From contig SEFZ01000002.1 in NCBI GenBank assembly GCA_004173185.1, forward strand, positions 124,001 to 188,000: a DNA stretch of 64,000 nt, given 5' to 3'. This document shows, in pieces, positions 36,258-44,861 of this stretch (position 1 is its first letter; the number at the start of each line of letters is the position of its first letter). The DNA is from Sphingomonadales bacterium. Lineage in GTDB: Bacteria > Pseudomonadota > Alphaproteobacteria > Sphingomonadales > Sphingomonadaceae. Below the pieces are notes generated by a model. The model searched no databases and had not been told where the DNA came from. It worked only from the letters and a program-made list of their open reading frames with translations. Made by a program: the position numbers and the translations under genes.

Positions 36258-38540
36258 ATGCGCAAGGGTTTGCTCAAGGTGTCGATGCTGGCGCTTGCTC
36301 TGGCCACCCCCGCGCGCGCGCAGCAGGCGCCGCCCATGCCTGGCTATCCCGCTGAGCCGCGCGCACCGGCCGGAGCCCCGAATGTACTCGTCATCATGAC
36401 CGACGATGTCGGCTTCGCGGCGAGCAGCACCTTTGGGGGCGGCATTCCGACCCCGGCGCTCGACGGCCTTGCTGCTCAGGGTCTGCGCTACAATAATTTC
36501 CATACGACTGCGCTTTGCTCGCCAACGCGCGCGGCGCTGCTGACCGGCCGGAACCATCACGCCGTCGGCTTCGGCGCTGTGGCGGATTTCGCGGTCGGGC
36601 AGCCGGGGTACCACTCGATCATGCCCAAAAGCGCCGCGACGATCGCGCAGGTTCTGCGCTCCAACGGCTACAACAATGCGTTCTTCGGCAAGAACCATAA
36701 TGTGCCGACGTGGCAGAGCGGACCGATGGGGCCGTTCGACCAATGGGGCACCGGCCTCGGCTTCGACTATTTCTATGGTTTTCACGGTGGTGCGACCAAC
36801 CAGTTCGCGCCGGATCTGATCGAAAATACAAAGGCGATCGAAGCGCCGCGGGAGCCCGGCTACATTCTTGATCGCGACCTTGCCGATCGAGCAATTTCCT
36901 GGCTGCGCATGCAGAGCACACAAGGCGGCGGGAAGCCGTTCTTCCTATATTATGCGCCCGGCACCGCGCATGCGCCGCTACAGGCACCGCAGGAATGGAT
37001 CGAGCGGTTCCGGGGGCGGTTCGACGGCGGCTGGGATGTGTATCGCGCGGAGACCTTCGCGCGGCAGAAGCGGCTGGGCATCATTCCCAAGAATGCGAAG
37101 CTTGCGCCGCTGCCGGCGGGGATCGCGCCATGGGCCAGCCTCACACCCGATCAAAAGCGCGTCTATGCGCGGTATATGGAGGTCTATGCGGCGGCGCTGG
37201 CCTATTGCGACAATCAGGTCGGGCGCATTCTGGATGATCTTCGGGCGCGCGGCCAACTCGACAATACGCTGATCATGTTCATCCAGGGCGACAATGGCGC
37301 GTCGCCCGAGGGCGGCGAAAATGGCGCGATGAACTATAACGGTCGCCTGACGCCCGCGGTCGAGTTTGCGCAGGCGCTTGCCCGCCTCGACGAGATGGGC
37401 GGCCCGAACAGTTTTCCCGTGCCGCCCGCCGGGTGGGCGGTGGCGATGGACACGCCGTTTCCGTATTATAAGGTCGTGGCATCCCGGCTCGGCGGGATCC
37501 GCAACGGGATGGTGGTATCCTGGCCCAAGGCGATCCGGCAGACCGGAATCCGCTCGCAGTTTCTCCACGTTACGGACATTGCCCCCACCATCTACGAGGC
37601 AGTGGGAATAATGCCGCCCAAGACGGTGAACGGGGTTGAGCAGCAGCCAATCGATGGCATCAGCTTCCGCTACAGCTTCGATCAGCCTGCGGCACCGACC
37701 CGGCATCGCGCGCAGTATTTCGAGATCCTCGGCAGCGCGGCGATGTACGAAGACGGTTGGCTCGCGGCGACGCGGATCCAGCCGAGCGACAAGCCCGGAC
37801 ACCTGATCGCGGACATGGAATCGCCGTGGCTGCTCTATGATCTCAACACCGATTTTTCGCAGACCACGGATGTCTCGGCCAAATATCCGGAACGGCTGGC
37901 GCATCTTCGCGGGCTTTTCGACCGCGAGGCAAAGCGCAATCACGTTTATCCGATGACGAACAAACCGTTCGATTCGATCCTGCCGGAGAACCGACCGGAA
38001 CCGGCGAACGAACCGGGCCGCTATGTCTTCTATCCCGGCGATTGGTTTTATCCCGAAGGGACGTTCCCCAGCATCCTCAATCGCGACTGGACGGTCGAGG
38101 CCGATCTCGATGTGCCGGTAAATGGCGGGTCTGGCGCGTTGGTCACCCAGGGCGGGCAGTTCTCGGGCTGGGGACTGGTGATGCGGCAGGGCATTCCGAA
38201 CTTTCTCTATCGGCTCAGCGACACGCCCGAGACGCTGAGCCGATTGACTGCGTCCGCGCCGCTGGCAGCCGGGCCTCACAAGGTAACGATCCGGTTTGCG
38301 TCCGACGGGGCAGGGCTAGGCCAGGGCGGTGCTTTGGTCATGTTGGTTGACGGCAGGGAGGTCGCAAAAACGCATCTGGCTCGGACGGCGTCGTTCAAGT
38401 TCGGGCGCGAGGACGCGATGATCGGCCGCGATGCCGGGACTCCGATTGACGATTATCCGCTGCCCTTCACCTATGACGGAACGCTGCGCTCGGTGACGGT
38501 GGAGATCGGGGCGGTGAAGACCGGCAAGGTCAGCAAATAA
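36258..38540 (+). CDS. Arylsulfatase 3, secreted
   Basis: A 760-residue type I sulfatase. The signal peptide M-R-K-G-L-L-K-V-S-M-L-A-L-A-L-A ends near A-R-A-Q-Q. Metal-site Asp49/Asp50 lie in M-T-D-D-V-G-F, and the formylglycine motif is C-S-P-T-R-A with Cys87, followed by L-L-T-G-R-N-H-H. The C-terminal half has D-W-T-V-E-A-D-L-D-V and V-M-L-V-D-G-R-E-V. GGGAGAGTGCG precedes the ATG. It is closer to arylsulfatase 1 than to 2 around the active site. It ends 11 bases into the convergent TetR gene. Confidence 0.92.
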   Translation: MRKGLLKVSMLALALATPARAQQAPPMPGYPAEPRAPAGAPNVLVIMTDDVGFAASSTFGGGIPTPALDGLAAQGLRYNNFHTTALCSPTRAALLTGRNHHAVGFGAVADFAVGQPGYHSIMPKSAATIAQVLRSNGYNNAFFGKNHNVPTWQSGPMGPFDQWGTGLGFDYFYGFHGGATNQFAPDLIENTKAIEAPREPGYILDRDLADRAISWLRMQSTQGGGKPFFLYYAPGTAHAPLQAPQEWIERFRGRFDGGWDVYRAETFARQKRLGIIPKNAKLAPLPAGIAPWASLTPDQKRVYARYMEVYAAALAYCDNQVGRILDDLRARGQLDNTLIMFIQGDNGASPEGGENGAMNYNGRLTPAVEFAQALARLDEMGGPNSFPVPPAGWAVAMDTPFPYYKVVASRLGGIRNGMVVSWPKAIRQTGIRSQFLHVTDIAPTIYEAVGIMPPKTVNGVEQQPIDGISFRYSFDQPAAPTRHRAQYFEILGSAAMYEDGWLAATRIQPSDKPGHLIADMESPWLLYDLNTDFSQTTDVSAKYPERLAHLRGLFDREAKRNHVYPMTNKPFDSILPENRPEPANEPGRYVFYPGDWFYPEGTFPSILNRDWTVEADLDVPVNGGSGALVTQGGQFSGWGLVMRQGIPNFLYRLSDTPETLSRLTASAPLAAGPHKVTIRFASDGAGLGQGGALVMLVDGREVAKTHLARTASFKFGREDAMIGRDAGTPIDDYPLPFTYDGTLRSVTVEIGAVKTGKVSK

Positions 38541-39198
38541 GCGAAGCGGCGGTCATCCGGATCGCGTCGGCAAGCCAGACCTCAATCGGGGCTACCTGCT
38601 GCCCGGCTGCGATCTGATTTTCGCGATCAACGAGCGTGCCCGGCACCATCCATGCCGCGACGGAGCGGCGGACCTGCGCCTGATGCGCCGGCAGGTGCGC
38701 GATCTTCTCGTTTGTCAGACGCCAAAGCTCGATCGTCGCGTTGCCGGGTTCGTCTAGGCCCAGCGCTAGGGGTATATCCGACCATGGCTCAAGGCGTGTC
38801 AGCAGGTGAAACAACAGCCGTGCAAACCAGGTCTCGCCATTGGGGCCGATCTGCTCCGCGATCGGCGCAAACTGGATCTCCAGCAAAACAGGCAGCTCAA
38901 GGGCGATGCCACGTTCAATTGCCGTGTCGATCAGTTGCTGGCGGCGGCGGTTCAATTCGCTGCGTCGCGTGCGCAGGATTGCTTCGAGGAAGCCTGCTTT
39001 GTCCTTGAAATGATATTGGATCGCATATTTGTTGCGATTGCCTGCGTCGCTCGCGACGGACTGGAGCGACACGCCGTCAAAGCCTTGCAGCGCGAAGGCG
39101 CGTTCGCCGGCCGCGAGCAACAACAGCTTCTGACGGCTGCCTTGCAACGCCATCATCGTAACCGGCTGCAAGGTGTCGATAACACGGAAATCGCTCAT
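38530..39198 (-). CDS. TetR family regulator (beside sulfatases)
   Basis: A 222-residue TetR-type repressor. The N-terminal helix-turn-helix reads L-L-L-A-A-G-E-R-A-F-A-L-Q-G-F-D-G-V-S-L then N-K-Y-A-I-Q-Y-H-F-K-D-K-A-G-F-L, the usual recognition-helix/YHF pattern. The C-terminal ligand domain is not conserved. Another in-frame ATG at 39156 is possible. It is divergent from the formylglycine-generating enzyme, and a TAAGT-N6-ACTTA palindrome sits between them, which argues for autoregulation and control of the sulfatase genes, perhaps with a sulfate ester or its product as inducer. Confidence 0.82.
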   Translation of the reverse strand: MSDFRVIDTLQPVTMMALQGSRQKLLLLAAGERAFALQGFDGVSLQSVASDAGNRNKYAIQYHFKDKAGFLEAILRTRRSELNRRRQQLIDTAIERGIALELPVLLEIQFAPIAEQIGPNGETWFARLLFHLLTRLEPWSDIPLALGLDEPGNATIELWRLTNEKIAHLPAHQAQVRRSVAAWMVPGTLVDRENQIAAGQQVAPIEVWLADAIRMTAASLIC

Positions 39199-39299
39199 GC
39201 GAATGGACCTAGCGGAGCTTCGCGCCGCCGCCCAGCTTTTGGCGCATCGCGTTTTTCGGCCGGCCTTGATGCTGCGCTTGACCGGAGCGGCCTTACGCT

Positions 39300-39315
39300 T
39301 AAGTCCTTGCACTTA
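39300..39315. promoter_or_regulatory. TRAGT-N6-ACTTA operator candidate (FGE promoter)
   Basis: TAAGT-CCTTGC-ACTTA is a perfect 5-bp inverted repeat; its last base is the A of the FGE start codon, so a bound repressor would block both transcription and ribosome access. Confidence 0.45.
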
Positions 39316-40235
39316 TGAGTGACATGATAGCGATATCCGGCGGCGAATTCCTGATGGGATCTGACCGACATTATCCAGAGGAAGCACCCGCGGCACGGGT
39401 ACGCGTCGAGGGGTTCAGGATTGATCGCACGCCGGTCACCAATCGCGATTTCGCGGCGTTTGTAGTGGCGACGGGTCACGTTACACTCGCCGAAATCGCG
39501 CCCAGCGCACAGGATTACCCCGGCGCGCTGCCCGAGATGCTCAAGGCCGGGTCGCTGCTGTTTCGCAAGCCTTCCGCCGCCGTGCCGATGGATCATTGGG
39601 GGGCGTGGTGGACCTTTGAGTTTGGCGCGGACTGGCGGCATCCGGCTGGACCGGACAGCTCGATCGAGGGGCTGGAGGACCATCCAATAGTCCATGTGGC
39701 GCTCGCCGATGCCGAGGCATATGCGGCCTGGGCCGGCAAGACCCTGCCCACCGAAGCGCAATGGGAATTCGCTGCGCGCGGCGGGCTCGACGATGCCGAT
39801 TATGCCTGGGGCGACGTGCTGATGCCGGACAACCGGGCGCTCGCCAATTTCTGGCAGGGCGCATTCCCACACGAAAATCTGCTTGAAGACGGCTTCGAAG
39901 GAACCTCTCCGGTCGGCGCATTCCCGCCCAACGGGTTTGGGCTGTGCGATATGATCGGCAACGTCTGGGAATGGACTGCTGACTGGTACGCGCCGCGCCA
40001 CATGCTGGTCCCGGCCAAGGCATGCTGCATCCCCGATAATCCGCGCGGCGCACGGGCCGACCAGAGCCATGACCCCTGCGATCCCGCCAACCCTATCCCG
40101 CGCAAGGTATTGAAGGGCGGATCGCATCTCTGTGCGCCGAATTATTGCCAGCGCTATCGCCCCGCTGCGCGCTATCCGCAGCCGCTCGACACATCGACCA
40201 GCCATGTCGGATTCCGCTGCGTCGCGCCCTTGTGA
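39315..40235 (+). CDS. Formylglycine-generating enzyme (sulfatase activator)
   Basis: A 306-residue SUMF1/FGE-family protein. The active-site cysteine pair is intact as Cys273 and Cys278 in G-G-S-H-L-C-A-P-N-Y-C-Q-R-Y-R, followed by V-G-F-R-C-V-A-P. This pair binds Cu(I) in true aerobic FGEs and separates them from EgtB/PvdO relatives. The N-terminus I-S-G-G-E-F-L-M-G-S-D and central L-P-T-E-A-Q-W-E-F-A-A-R-G-G and N-V-W-E-W motifs are canonical. It lacks a signal peptide, so it modifies sulfatases in the cytoplasm before export. Its placement among three sulfatase genes indicates a dedicated maturase. Confidence 0.93.
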   Translation: MSDMIAISGGEFLMGSDRHYPEEAPAARVRVEGFRIDRTPVTNRDFAAFVVATGHVTLAEIAPSAQDYPGALPEMLKAGSLLFRKPSAAVPMDHWGAWWTFEFGADWRHPAGPDSSIEGLEDHPIVHVALADAEAYAAWAGKTLPTEAQWEFAARGGLDDADYAWGDVLMPDNRALANFWQGAFPHENLLEDGFEGTSPVGAFPPNGFGLCDMIGNVWEWTADWYAPRHMLVPAKACCIPDNPRGARADQSHDPCDPANPIPRKVLKGGSHLCAPNYCQRYRPAARYPQPLDTSTSHVGFRCVAPL

Positions 40236-40276
40236 TCAAAGACGCAGGCATGGCTCCGCACGGGTGCTGAACGAGG

Positions 40277-41269
40277 CTAGTCCGCCGACTTAAGCCCCGC
40301 GTCAGAAACCGCAGGCCAGAACTCCTCACGAGAGCAGGTGACGAACGCGCCCGCCAGCGCCCGACGCCATTCCAGCACGCTGCCGAAATCGTCGCGCCAA
40401 GCCATCAGTCGGCGGGTGCGGTGGTTGAGGGCATATTCGCGGCTGAAGCCAATCGCACCATGCACCTGATGGCCGATGGTGATGGCAGCGTCGGCCGCAT
40501 CGCCAAGGCGCGATCGGGCGGCGGCGATCATCGTGTCGCTCAGGCTCTCGGCGGCGGCTTCGGTAAGAACCGTCGAGGCGAGCAGATGCGCGGCCAGCTC
40601 TGCCAACATTTGCTGGATCACCTGGAATTTCGAGATTTCGCGACCGAACTGCTTGCGCTCACCGGCATAATCGATGCTGCGCACAAGCGTCCATTCGACT
40701 GCGCCAAGGATATGACCCGCGCGCAGGATCGCGGCGGTGCGCTTCGCGCTGCTGGTATCGAACGGCGTTACGCTGCAATTCGGCCCGTCCGTCAACGTGT
40801 CGCGCGGTTCGTCTGCCGCGTCTAGGCCCGGTGTGACGGTCCAGTCAGATGATGCGGTAAGGCACAGGCCAGTGGGTGTCACGATCAGGACATGATCGGC
40901 GACGCCGCCCCACGCCACGTCATGCAGCGCGGTAGCGTTATCGTCGGCGAAAGCGAGGGCGATGGTGCCTTCGACCGGATCGAGCCCTGCCTTGGCGAGC
41001 AAGGCATTGCCGAGAATGGTTTCGAGGATCGGGCCGGGCGCGGCCGCAGTTCCCATCGCGCGCAGGATCGCCACGGCATCCCCGACGCTGGCACCGATGC
41101 CGCCCGATTCCTCGGGCACGAGCATCAGCGTAACGCCATTTTCCGCCAAAGCCGCGTAGAGCGCAGCCGGTAGTTCGCGGCGCTCGGTTGCTTCGATATG
41201 ATTATGGGTCAGCGTATCGGCGAGAATCCGCTCAACGGTCTCGCGGAAGAAGGTGCGATTCTCACTCAT
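40277..41269 (-). CDS. Acyl-CoA dehydrogenase, short subunit
   Basis: A 330-residue ACAD-fold protein, shorter than the usual 380. It has the N-terminal helical domain (L-P-A-A-L-Y-A-A-L-A-E-N-G), a degenerate middle domain (V-A-W-G-G-V-A-D-H-V-L), and C-terminal R-K-Q-F-G-R-E-I-S-K-F-Q-V-I-Q-Q-M-L-A and Q-V-H-G-A-I-G-F-S-R-E-Y motifs. Such short members pair with a normal partner to make alpha2beta2 enzymes with half the FAD sites, as in steroid side-chain dehydrogenases ChsE1-ChsE2. Its ATG overlaps the stop of the long subunit by four bases, as expected for equal production. Confidence 0.85.
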   Translation of the reverse strand: MSENRTFFRETVERILADTLTHNHIEATERRELPAALYAALAENGVTLMLVPEESGGIGASVGDAVAILRAMGTAAAPGPILETILGNALLAKAGLDPVEGTIALAFADDNATALHDVAWGGVADHVLIVTPTGLCLTASSDWTVTPGLDAADEPRDTLTDGPNCSVTPFDTSSAKRTAAILRAGHILGAVEWTLVRSIDYAGERKQFGREISKFQVIQQMLAELAAHLLASTVLTEAAAESLSDTMIAAARSRLGDAADAAITIGHQVHGAIGFSREYALNHRTRRLMAWRDDFGSVLEWRRALAGAFVTCSREEFWPAVSDAGLKSAD

Positions 41270-42426
41270 CGAAGGCCGATTCCCCGGGCGATAATCCCGC
41301 GTAATATTTCATTGGTGCCGCCACGGATGGTGAAGGCGGGCGCATAGACCTGCGCATGGGCGAGCAGGGCCTTGAGGCGCAGGTTGCGGCCGTTCGCGGT
41401 CAGGTCTTCCGAGCTGACGACGTTACGGACCACACGGACCGCTTCCTGCTCGAACTTGGTGCCGAGGTCCTTGACGATCGACGCCTCCAGATTGGGCGAG
41501 AGGCCGCGCTGGATCATGCTGGCGACCGACATGGATAATTGCCGCAGCGCCAGCAGATGCGACAGCAGCCGGCCCAGTTCCTCCAGGCTCGACGGCCGGG
41601 CATCGGCGCCGAGCACGTCGATCAATTCGCTGATCAGGCGGAAGCTGGAGAGCCAGCGCTCGGGGCCGGACCGCTCATAAGCCAGCTCGGCGGAGACCTG
41701 GTTCCAGCCATTGCCTTCCTTGCCGATCAACGCGTCATCGGTGACGAAAACGTCTTCGAACAGCACTTCGTTAAAGTCATGCTCGCCGGCCATCGAGATG
41801 ATCGGGCTGACCGTGACGCCGGGCGAAGTGAGGTCGACAATCAACTGGCTGAAGCCGGCGTGGCGCGATCCCTCTACGGTCGAGGTGCGGACCAGCGCGA
41901 TGATGTAATGAACGCGGTGCGCGTTGGTCGTCCAGATCTTGCGACCGTTTATGCGCCAGCCGCCTTCGACCTTTTCGGCCTTTGCCTTGAGCGAGGCGAG
42001 ATCCGATCCAGCCTCCGGCTCGCTCATCCCGATGCAGAAATAACAGTCACCGGCGGCGATCTTGGGAAGGTAAAACTGCTTCTGCTGCTCGCTGCCGAAT
42101 TTAAGCAAAACCGGGCCCGATTGGCGATCCGCGACCCAATGCGCGCCGACGGGCAGGGCGGCCGCGAGCAATTCTTCGGTCACGACATAGCGTTCGAGCG
42201 CAGTGCGCGCCTGACCGCCATATTCCTTCGGCCAGGTGATGCCGATCCAGCCCTTCGCGGCGATGCGCTTGGTAGTGGCGACGTCGAAACCCAGCCCGAT
42301 CTTCTCAGGCGGCGGCAGATGCCCGGCAGCACGCTCCTCCGCGATGAAGGCGCGGACTTCGTGGCGCAGCGTCTCCGCCGATTCCGGCAGGTCTGGTAGG
42401 TCGAGATGCAGGGTGGTGGCGGACAT
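41266..42426 (-). CDS. Acyl-CoA dehydrogenase, long subunit
   Basis: A 386-residue acyl-CoA dehydrogenase. It contains C-I-G-M-S-E-P-E-A-G-S-D-L (FAD/substrate loop), G-R-K-I-W-T-T-N-A-H, the A-Y-E-R-S-G-P-E-R-W segment with a candidate catalytic Glu as in the FadE26/ChsE4-like group, and the C-terminal I-R-G-G-T-N-E-I-L-R-G-I-I-A-R. It oxidises acyl-CoA to 2,3-enoyl-CoA and passes electrons to ETF. It is translationally coupled to the short ACAD downstream and lies four bases after the SDR gene upstream. Confidence 0.9.
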   Translation of the reverse strand: MSATTLHLDLPDLPESAETLRHEVRAFIAEERAAGHLPPPEKIGLGFDVATTKRIAAKGWIGITWPKEYGGQARTALERYVVTEELLAAALPVGAHWVADRQSGPVLLKFGSEQQKQFYLPKIAAGDCYFCIGMSEPEAGSDLASLKAKAEKVEGGWRINGRKIWTTNAHRVHYIIALVRTSTVEGSRHAGFSQLIVDLTSPGVTVSPIISMAGEHDFNEVLFEDVFVTDDALIGKEGNGWNQVSAELAYERSGPERWLSSFRLISELIDVLGADARPSSLEELGRLLSHLLALRQLSMSVASMIQRGLSPNLEASIVKDLGTKFEQEAVRVVRNVVSSEDLTANGRNLRLKALLAHAQVYAPAFTIRGGTNEILRGIIARGIGLR

Positions 42427-42430
42427 GATG

Positions 42431-43204
42431 TCAGGCAGTGATGTGCGAGCCGCCGTTCACCGACAGATGCTGTCCGGTGATGAACGTGGCGGCCGGGGAC
42501 AGCAGGAAAGCGATCGAGTTTGCTGCCTCTTCCTTGGTCAAGAAGCGCCCGAGCGGGATATTGGCGAGATATCTGTCGCGGAATTTCTCGCTCCGCGCGA
42601 CTTCGGTCATCTCGGTTTCAACAACGCCATACGCGACGCTGTTCACACGAATGCCATAGCGGCCCCATTCGCGTGCTGCGCTCATCGTGAGGCCCAGCAC
42701 GCCGGATTTGGCGGCACCATAGTTGATCTGTCCGACCGTGCCCTTGCGGCCCGCATCGGAGGAGATGTTTACGATCGCGCCGGGATCAGCCTCGCCACCC
42801 TTGGCGCGCGCCATCATGTCGTTGCCGACGGCTTGGAGCATGTTGAACGCGCCCGTCAGGTTGACGTCGATCACTGCCTGCCATTCCTCCGCGGACATCT
42901 TGTGGATCATCGCCGTGCGCGTGATGCCGGCATTGTTGACGAGGCCATGGACGCCGCCGAACCGCGCGGCGCTATCCGCCACTGCCTGCGCGACGAAATC
43001 GCGATCGGTCACGCTGCCGGCGATCGCCATCGTCCGCGCGGGGTCCATCTCGGCGAGCGCGGCCTCTAGCTGTTCTTCGCTGCGATCGAGCAACGTCACA
43101 TTCGCATCAAGCGCGGCGAGCAGCTTTGCGGTGGCGAGCCCGATGCCCTGCGCCGCGCCTGTCACCAGGATGTTGCGGCCGGCAAGATTCATTGGATTGG
43201 TCAC
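42431..43204 (-). CDS. SDR family oxidoreductase
   Basis: A 257-residue classical SDR with G-A-A-Q-G-I-G-L-A, Asp after beta-2 (L-L-D-R-S), N-N-A-G-I, N-I-S-S-D, and catalytic Y-G-A-A-K. The start is GTG with CGGAG at good spacing; an ATG four codons later is possible. Sequence suggests a FabG/3-hydroxyacyl-CoA-dehydrogenase-like enzyme, fitting the beta-oxidation neighbourhood. The gap to the preceding gene is 107 bases, which may hold an internal promoter. Confidence 0.88.
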   Translation of the reverse strand: MTNPMNLAGRNILVTGAAQGIGLATAKLLAALDANVTLLDRSEEQLEAALAEMDPARTMAIAGSVTDRDFVAQAVADSAARFGGVHGLVNNAGITRTAMIHKMSAEEWQAVIDVNLTGAFNMLQAVGNDMMARAKGGEADPGAIVNISSDAGRKGTVGQINYGAAKSGVLGLTMSAAREWGRYGIRVNSVAYGVVETEMTEVARSEKFRDRYLANIPLGRFLTKEEAANSIAFLLSPAATFITGQHLSVNGGSHITA

Positions 43205-43311
43205 GCGAGGCTCCGATTGCTGTATTCGATACTGCGGTACGCTTGGGTTTCGTGTGGGGGCAATGTGACGGGCCTATCCATCACGAGGGTGCTGAAAGCG
43301 CGCTGGAATGT

Positions 43312-44067
43312 TCAGCCGGGCAGCGCCGCGCCGCCATTCACGCGCAGGATCTGGCCGGTGACGAACTTGCTGGCGTCGCTGGCGAGATAAAGCATGGCGT
43401 GCGCGATGTCGGCGGGCTCGCCCACCGCCCCGATCGGCGATCGTGCCGCGTTGCGGGCGATACTGGCCTCAAGCTGCTCGGGCGACAGGCGGTTCGTGCC
43501 GGTCAGCGGCGTCAGGACAAAGCCGGGGGCGACGGCATTGACCCGGATCCTTTGCGGGCCGAGTTCGAGCGCGAGGGTGCGGGTCAGCATGTTCACGGCG
43601 GCCTTGGTCATCGCGTAGACCGAGAGCCCCGCCATCGGATCGTCGGCGGCGTTGGAGGAAACGTTGATGATCGTGCCGCCGCGGCCAGCCATCGCGCGCG
43701 CCGCCGCGGCGCAGCCCCAATAGACTGCATCCATGTTGATCCGGGTAATCCGATCATAGGAGTCGGGCGTGGCATCGACCAGATCGAACAGCGCGCCGAC
43801 GCCCGCAACATTGGCCCAGATGTCGATCGGCGCGATGGCGCGGGCGAAGTCGGCGAGGCGCTGAATGGCGGCGGGATTGGAGAGATCGGCGGCAAAGGCC
43901 TGACCCTGAATGTCCTTCGCTGCGGCGGCCAGCGCCAAACCATCGATATCGGCCATCACAACCCGCGCGCCCGCCGCAGCATAAAAGCGAGCGGTCTCCA
44001 GCCCGATGCCCGAAGCCGCCCCGGTCACGACCGCGAGGCGGCCGTCGAGCCGGTAGGCCTGCATCAT
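43312..44067 (-). CDS. SDR family oxidoreductase
   Basis: A 251-residue classical SDR: G-A-A-S-G-I-G-L-E, Asp after beta-2 (M-A-D-I-D-G), N-V-A-G-V replacing the usual N-N-A-G, N-V-S-S-N, catalytic Y-A-M-T-K and C-terminal I-L-R-V-N-G-G. Its ATG overlaps the enoyl-CoA hydratase stop by four bases, so the two are made together, as expected for consecutive hydration and oxidation steps. Confidence 0.88.
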   Translation of the reverse strand: MMQAYRLDGRLAVVTGAASGIGLETARFYAAAGARVVMADIDGLALAAAAKDIQGQAFAADLSNPAAIQRLADFARAIAPIDIWANVAGVGALFDLVDATPDSYDRITRINMDAVYWGCAAAARAMAGRGGTIINVSSNAADDPMAGLSVYAMTKAAVNMLTRTLALELGPQRIRVNAVAPGFVLTPLTGTNRLSPEQLEASIARNAARSPIGAVGEPADIAHAMLYLASDASKFVTGQILRVNGGAALPG

Positions 44068-44861
44068 TTGCCCTTATATTCCGGTTTGCGCTTCTCGATC
44101 ACGGCGGCGACGGCTTCATGCTGGTCGTCGGTCTGCTGGACGATGGCTTGCATGCCTGCGGCGATCTCCAGCGAGGCTCCCAGATCGAGACGCGCGGATT
44201 CGCGCAGCAGCCGGGTGTTGAGGCGGATCGAATGCGGCGGGTGGCGCGTGATCCGCGCGGCCAGCGCTTTCGCTTCGTCGATCAGATTGTCGGACGGGAC
44301 CACGCGCGAGACGAGGCCAATCTCCAAAGCGCGGGCCGCGGTGATCGTATCGCCGGTCAGCGCCATCTCGGCCGCGGCGGAGGTGCCGATCGCGCGGTTG
44401 AGGAACCACGCACCGCCGGCGGCGGAGGTCAGGCCCAGCTTGATGAAGCTCTCGGCGAATTTCGCCGTGTCTGCGGCAATGCGGATCGTGCACATCGTCG
44501 CGAAATCCATACCCGCGCCCATCGCCGCGCCGTTGACCGCTGCGATCGCAGGCACTTCGAGATCGTACAGTGCCCGGGCAATCGTCTGGACCCCGTTTTG
44601 ATAGGTGCGGCGGATTTCGGCGGCGTTGCCCGAGAAGTGATTGGTGCGGGCATACATGTCCTTGATGTTCCCACCGGCGCAGAACACCTCGCCCGCGCCC
44701 GTCAGGATCACGCAGCCAACCGACATGTCTGCGTTGATCGCGTTGCAGGCGGCGACGATCTGTTCGGTCAGCGCGGGGCTGAGCGCATTGCGTGTCGCGG
44801 GATCGTCGATCGTCAGCGTGACGACTGCGCCGTCGCGGCTGACCTTGAGTACTTCGCTCAT
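44064..44861 (-). CDS. Enoyl-CoA hydratase/isomerase family protein
   Basis: A 265-residue crotonase. The oxyanion-hole loops are C-A-G-G-N-I-K-D-M (F-C-A-G-G-N motif) and V-N-G-A-A-M-G-A-G-M-D. The residues that normally carry catalytic Glu pairs read G-M-D-F-A and L-T-S-A-A-G-G, so at least one classical Glu is missing; this points to a crotonase with a different reaction (isomerase, hydrolase or C-C lyase) rather than a standard hydratase. Four-base overlaps with both neighbours place it in the middle of a tightly coupled operon. Confidence 0.85.
   Translation of the reverse strand: MSEVLKVSRDGAVVTLTIDDPATRNALSPALTEQIVAACNAINADMSVGCVILTGAGEVFCAGGNIKDMYARTNHFSGNAAEIRRTYQNGVQTIARALYDLEVPAIAAVNGAAMGAGMDFATMCTIRIAADTAKFAESFIKLGLTSAAGGAWFLNRAIGTSAAAEMALTGDTITAARALEIGLVSRVVPSDNLIDEAKALAARITRHPPHSIRLNTRLLRESARLDLGASLEIAAGMQAIVQQTDDQHEAVAAVIEKRKPEYKGK

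Noticed and set aside
36978..38279. 433-codon frame antisense to arylsulfatase 3
   Set aside because: The sulfatase is supported by all catalytic motifs; the antisense product is His/Arg-rich and unlike any protein.
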